Below are positions 24,157 to 25,152 of a stretch of 25,152 nt of DNA, in pieces. The notes under the pieces are model-generated. The model did not search any database and was not told the DNA's origin. It saw only the letters and a program-made list of their open reading frames with translations. The DNA is from Syntrophomonas sp. UBA5314 (GTDB lineage: Bacteria > Bacillota > Syntrophomonadia > Syntrophomonadales > Syntrophomonadaceae). Positions within the stretch are counted from its first letter, which is position 1. Each line of letters begins with the position of its first letter. The stretch spans positions 28,356 through 53,507 of the forward strand of contig DHRK01000046.1 in the NCBI GenBank assembly GCA_002410325.1, given 5' to 3'. A program made the position numbers and the translations under genes.

Positions 24157-24490
24157 ATGGGTGCGAAAAAAGTCTTCTCCCCGTCAGAAACCAGGAAATA
24201 ATTCGAACTCCACCAATAAACCGGGGTCCCCAAACCCCGGTTTACGTTGATGGGGTTACCAATCTGTGCGGGCAAGTCCTCCCGGTCATTTACACCCGAA
24301 CCAGGTTTGGCATGGATAAAGGAGACACATGGATGAGTCTAGCCGGGATATCGTAGTGGACGTTGACGGAAAAGCCGCCGGGCTTAAGGTGGATTCGATT
24401 TCGGAGTTTTGCGAGCTGATGGCAAAAGCAGAGAGGATGCTCCCGCCAGACCTGGCAGGGACAACAGTTCGATTGGGCGTTATTGGCTAA
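24157..24490 (+). pseudogene. cheW: Broken cheW remnant, spread over three frames
   Basis: Three pieces of one CheW lie in three successive plus-strand frames. ATG 24157 gives MGAKKVFSPSETRK, then TAA. Frame 24243-24353 gives YVDGVTNLCGQVLPVIYTR and RFGM, the CheW core (compare GVINLRGQVLPVIDLR), then TAG. ATG 24329 behind GGAG gives a 53-residue frame to 24490 with VDVDGKAAGLKVDSISE and GTTVRLGVIG, the CheW second half. About 40-50 residues between the first two pieces are missing, so frameshifts and a deletion have both occurred. The last frame could still be translated. Position directly after the chemoreceptor gene supports a former mcp-cheW pair. Confidence 0.72.
24217..24244 (+). repeat. 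Perfect hairpin inside the cheW remnant
   Basis: An 11-bp stem TAAACCGGGGT/ACCCCGGTTTA has a 6-nt loop about 95 nt after the chemoreceptor stop, where the cheW deletion lies. It may now end the chemoreceptor transcript, although no T-run follows. Confidence 0.5.
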
Positions 24491-24508
24491 TCTCTTCAAA
24501 AAAAGTTT

Positions 24509-24542
24509 GTAGGCGCAGTTCGAAAGTTCGAACTACGCTTAC
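24509..24542 (-). terminator. Terminator of the rnfB-ferredoxin transcript
   Basis: A 16-bp stem (one G-T pair, one mismatch) with a 2-nt loop reads on the minus strand into AAACTTTTTTTG, a seven-T tract. It lies about 100 nt past the ferredoxin stop. A second hairpin, TTTTACGGC-TC-GCCGTAAAA at 24566-24585, precedes it. Confidence 0.75.
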
Positions 24543-24640
24543 CTATAAAAAGGGGGATTGTTCTATTTTACGGCTCGCCGTAAAAGCCGCAAAATTCACT
24601 CATTGGTAAAGCCGAATGAACACCATCTTAAATCATTTTC

Positions 24641-24808
24641 TTAAGCCACAATGGCTTCTGTAGGACAGCTATCCACACAAGTTCCACAATCCGTGCATTG
24701 CTCTGAGTCAATAGTGTATATGTTTTCGCCTTCTTTAATCGCTTCGACCGGGCATTCATCAAAGCACGTTCCGCAAGCCACACAAAGCTCGGTAATCGTA
24801 TGAGCCAT
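24641..24808 (-). CDS. 2[4Fe-4S] clostridial-type ferredoxin
   Basis: This 55-residue protein has two classic cluster motifs, Cys9-12-15-19 and Cys38-41-44-48, each CxxCxxCxxxCP. It is a small soluble low-potential electron carrier. Start ATG 24808 follows GGGAGGTG. It lies 14 nt after the rnfB stop, so the two are cotranscribed. It is a likely electron partner for Rnf and, by inference, for NfnAB. Confidence 0.93.
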   Translation of the reverse strand: MAHTITELCVACGTCFDECPVEAIKEGENIYTIDSEQCTDCGTCVDSCPTEAIVA

Positions 24809-24822
24809 GTAAAACACCTCCC

Positions 24823-25152
24823 TTATACAATGTAATTAGACGTACTTTCATCAAACAGCTCAGTTCTCTGGTAGGTTTTAAGCACCTTGGTAGGGCACTT
24901 CTCAATGCAAACCGGGTTGTCACACTTCTCTATGCAGATACTGGAATCGACCACCGCCAGGTTATTCTGCATCTTAATCGCCTCATAAGGGCACTGCTTG
25001 ACGCAGATGCCGCAGCCGATGCAGCCCACCTTACAGATCTTGCGCACCACCGCCCCCTTATCCAGCGAATTGCATAAAACCGCCACATGCGCCTCGGGGG
25101 AAATCATGGTGATTACGTTCTTGGGGCAGGCCGTGGCGCATTTACCGCAGCC
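24823..25152 (-). CDS. rnfB: RnfB, C-terminal part (5' end beyond the window)
   Basis: The frame is open to the right edge and gives 109 residues. Beyond an internal Met at 25107, reading continues upstream with GCGKCATACPKNVIT, so this is the end of a longer gene. It has ferredoxin-type cysteine sets: CGKCATAC, then CKVGCIGCGICVKQCP, then a CIEKC...CIEKCP set. The stretch HVAVLCNSLDKGAVVRKIC is characteristic of RnfB, the subunit of the ferredoxin:NAD ion-pumping complex that receives electrons from ferredoxin. Other rnf genes would lie outside the window. A different polyferredoxin is possible but less likely. Confidence 0.82.
   Translation of the reverse strand, partial: GCGKCATACPKNVITMISPEAHVAVLCNSLDKGAVVRKICKVGCIGCGICVKQCPYEAIKMQNNLAVVDSSICIEKCDNPVCIEKCPTKVLKTYQRTELFDESTSNYIV

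Noticed and set aside
1..25152. tRNA/rRNA genes, CRISPR arrays, insertion sequences and att sites
   Set aside because: None was seen: no tRNA-like cloverleaf, no regularly spaced repeats and no transposase or integrase frame.

Overview
This window looks like chromosomal DNA of a low-to-mid G+C Firmicute of the class Clostridia, most like the syntrophic fatty-acid oxidisers of the Syntrophomonadaceae. That is an inference from gene content: two sets of short-chain acyl-CoA beta-oxidation genes, NfnAB, an Rnf fragment and clostridial ferredoxin, strong AGGAGG ribosome sites and some TTG/GTG starts. No sequence search was possible.

Layout: (1) 1-346 is the start of an unrecognised gene running off the left edge. 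(2) 481-10434, all minus strand, is a near-complete beta-oxidation block. In transcription order it holds a MaoC-type hydratase, a crotonase, 3-hydroxybutyryl-CoA dehydrogenase, thiolase, a ~600-residue acyl-CoA dehydrogenase, NfnA, NfnB and a second ~600-residue acyl-CoA dehydrogenase. (3) 10898-12379 is a soluble chemoreceptor whose input region is a Rossmann nucleotide-binding fold followed by two PAS-like repeats. (4) 12770-18650, minus strand, is a second block: SDR, a 33-residue membrane peptide, an MFS carrier, a second 3-hydroxyacyl-CoA dehydrogenase, a second crotonase, a CoA-transferase of the acetate/4-hydroxybutyrate type, and a universal stress protein. (5) 19323-20378 is a zinc alcohol/polyol dehydrogenase, divergent from an SDR at 21019-21798. 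(6) 22177-24123 is a cytoplasmic chemoreceptor-like protein with two signalling tips, followed by a broken cheW. (7) The right edge holds, on the minus strand, the 3' end of rnfB and a 55-residue 2[4Fe-4S] ferredoxin.

Taken together, the CoA-transferase and carrier could import and activate a short-chain acid. The dehydrogenases, hydratases and thiolase could oxidise it to acetyl-CoA, and NfnAB, ferredoxin and Rnf could rebalance the electrons. No ETF genes lie in the window.

The least expected layer is regulatory. Five intergenic sites fit the sigma-54 -24/-12 pattern TGGCA-N7-TGC(A/T), each oriented toward the next gene (maoC block, SDR/MFS block, alcohol dehydrogenase, plus-strand SDR, chemoreceptor). 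A dispersed palindrome with half-sites GACAGT/ACTGTC lies 60-260 bp upstream of four of them.
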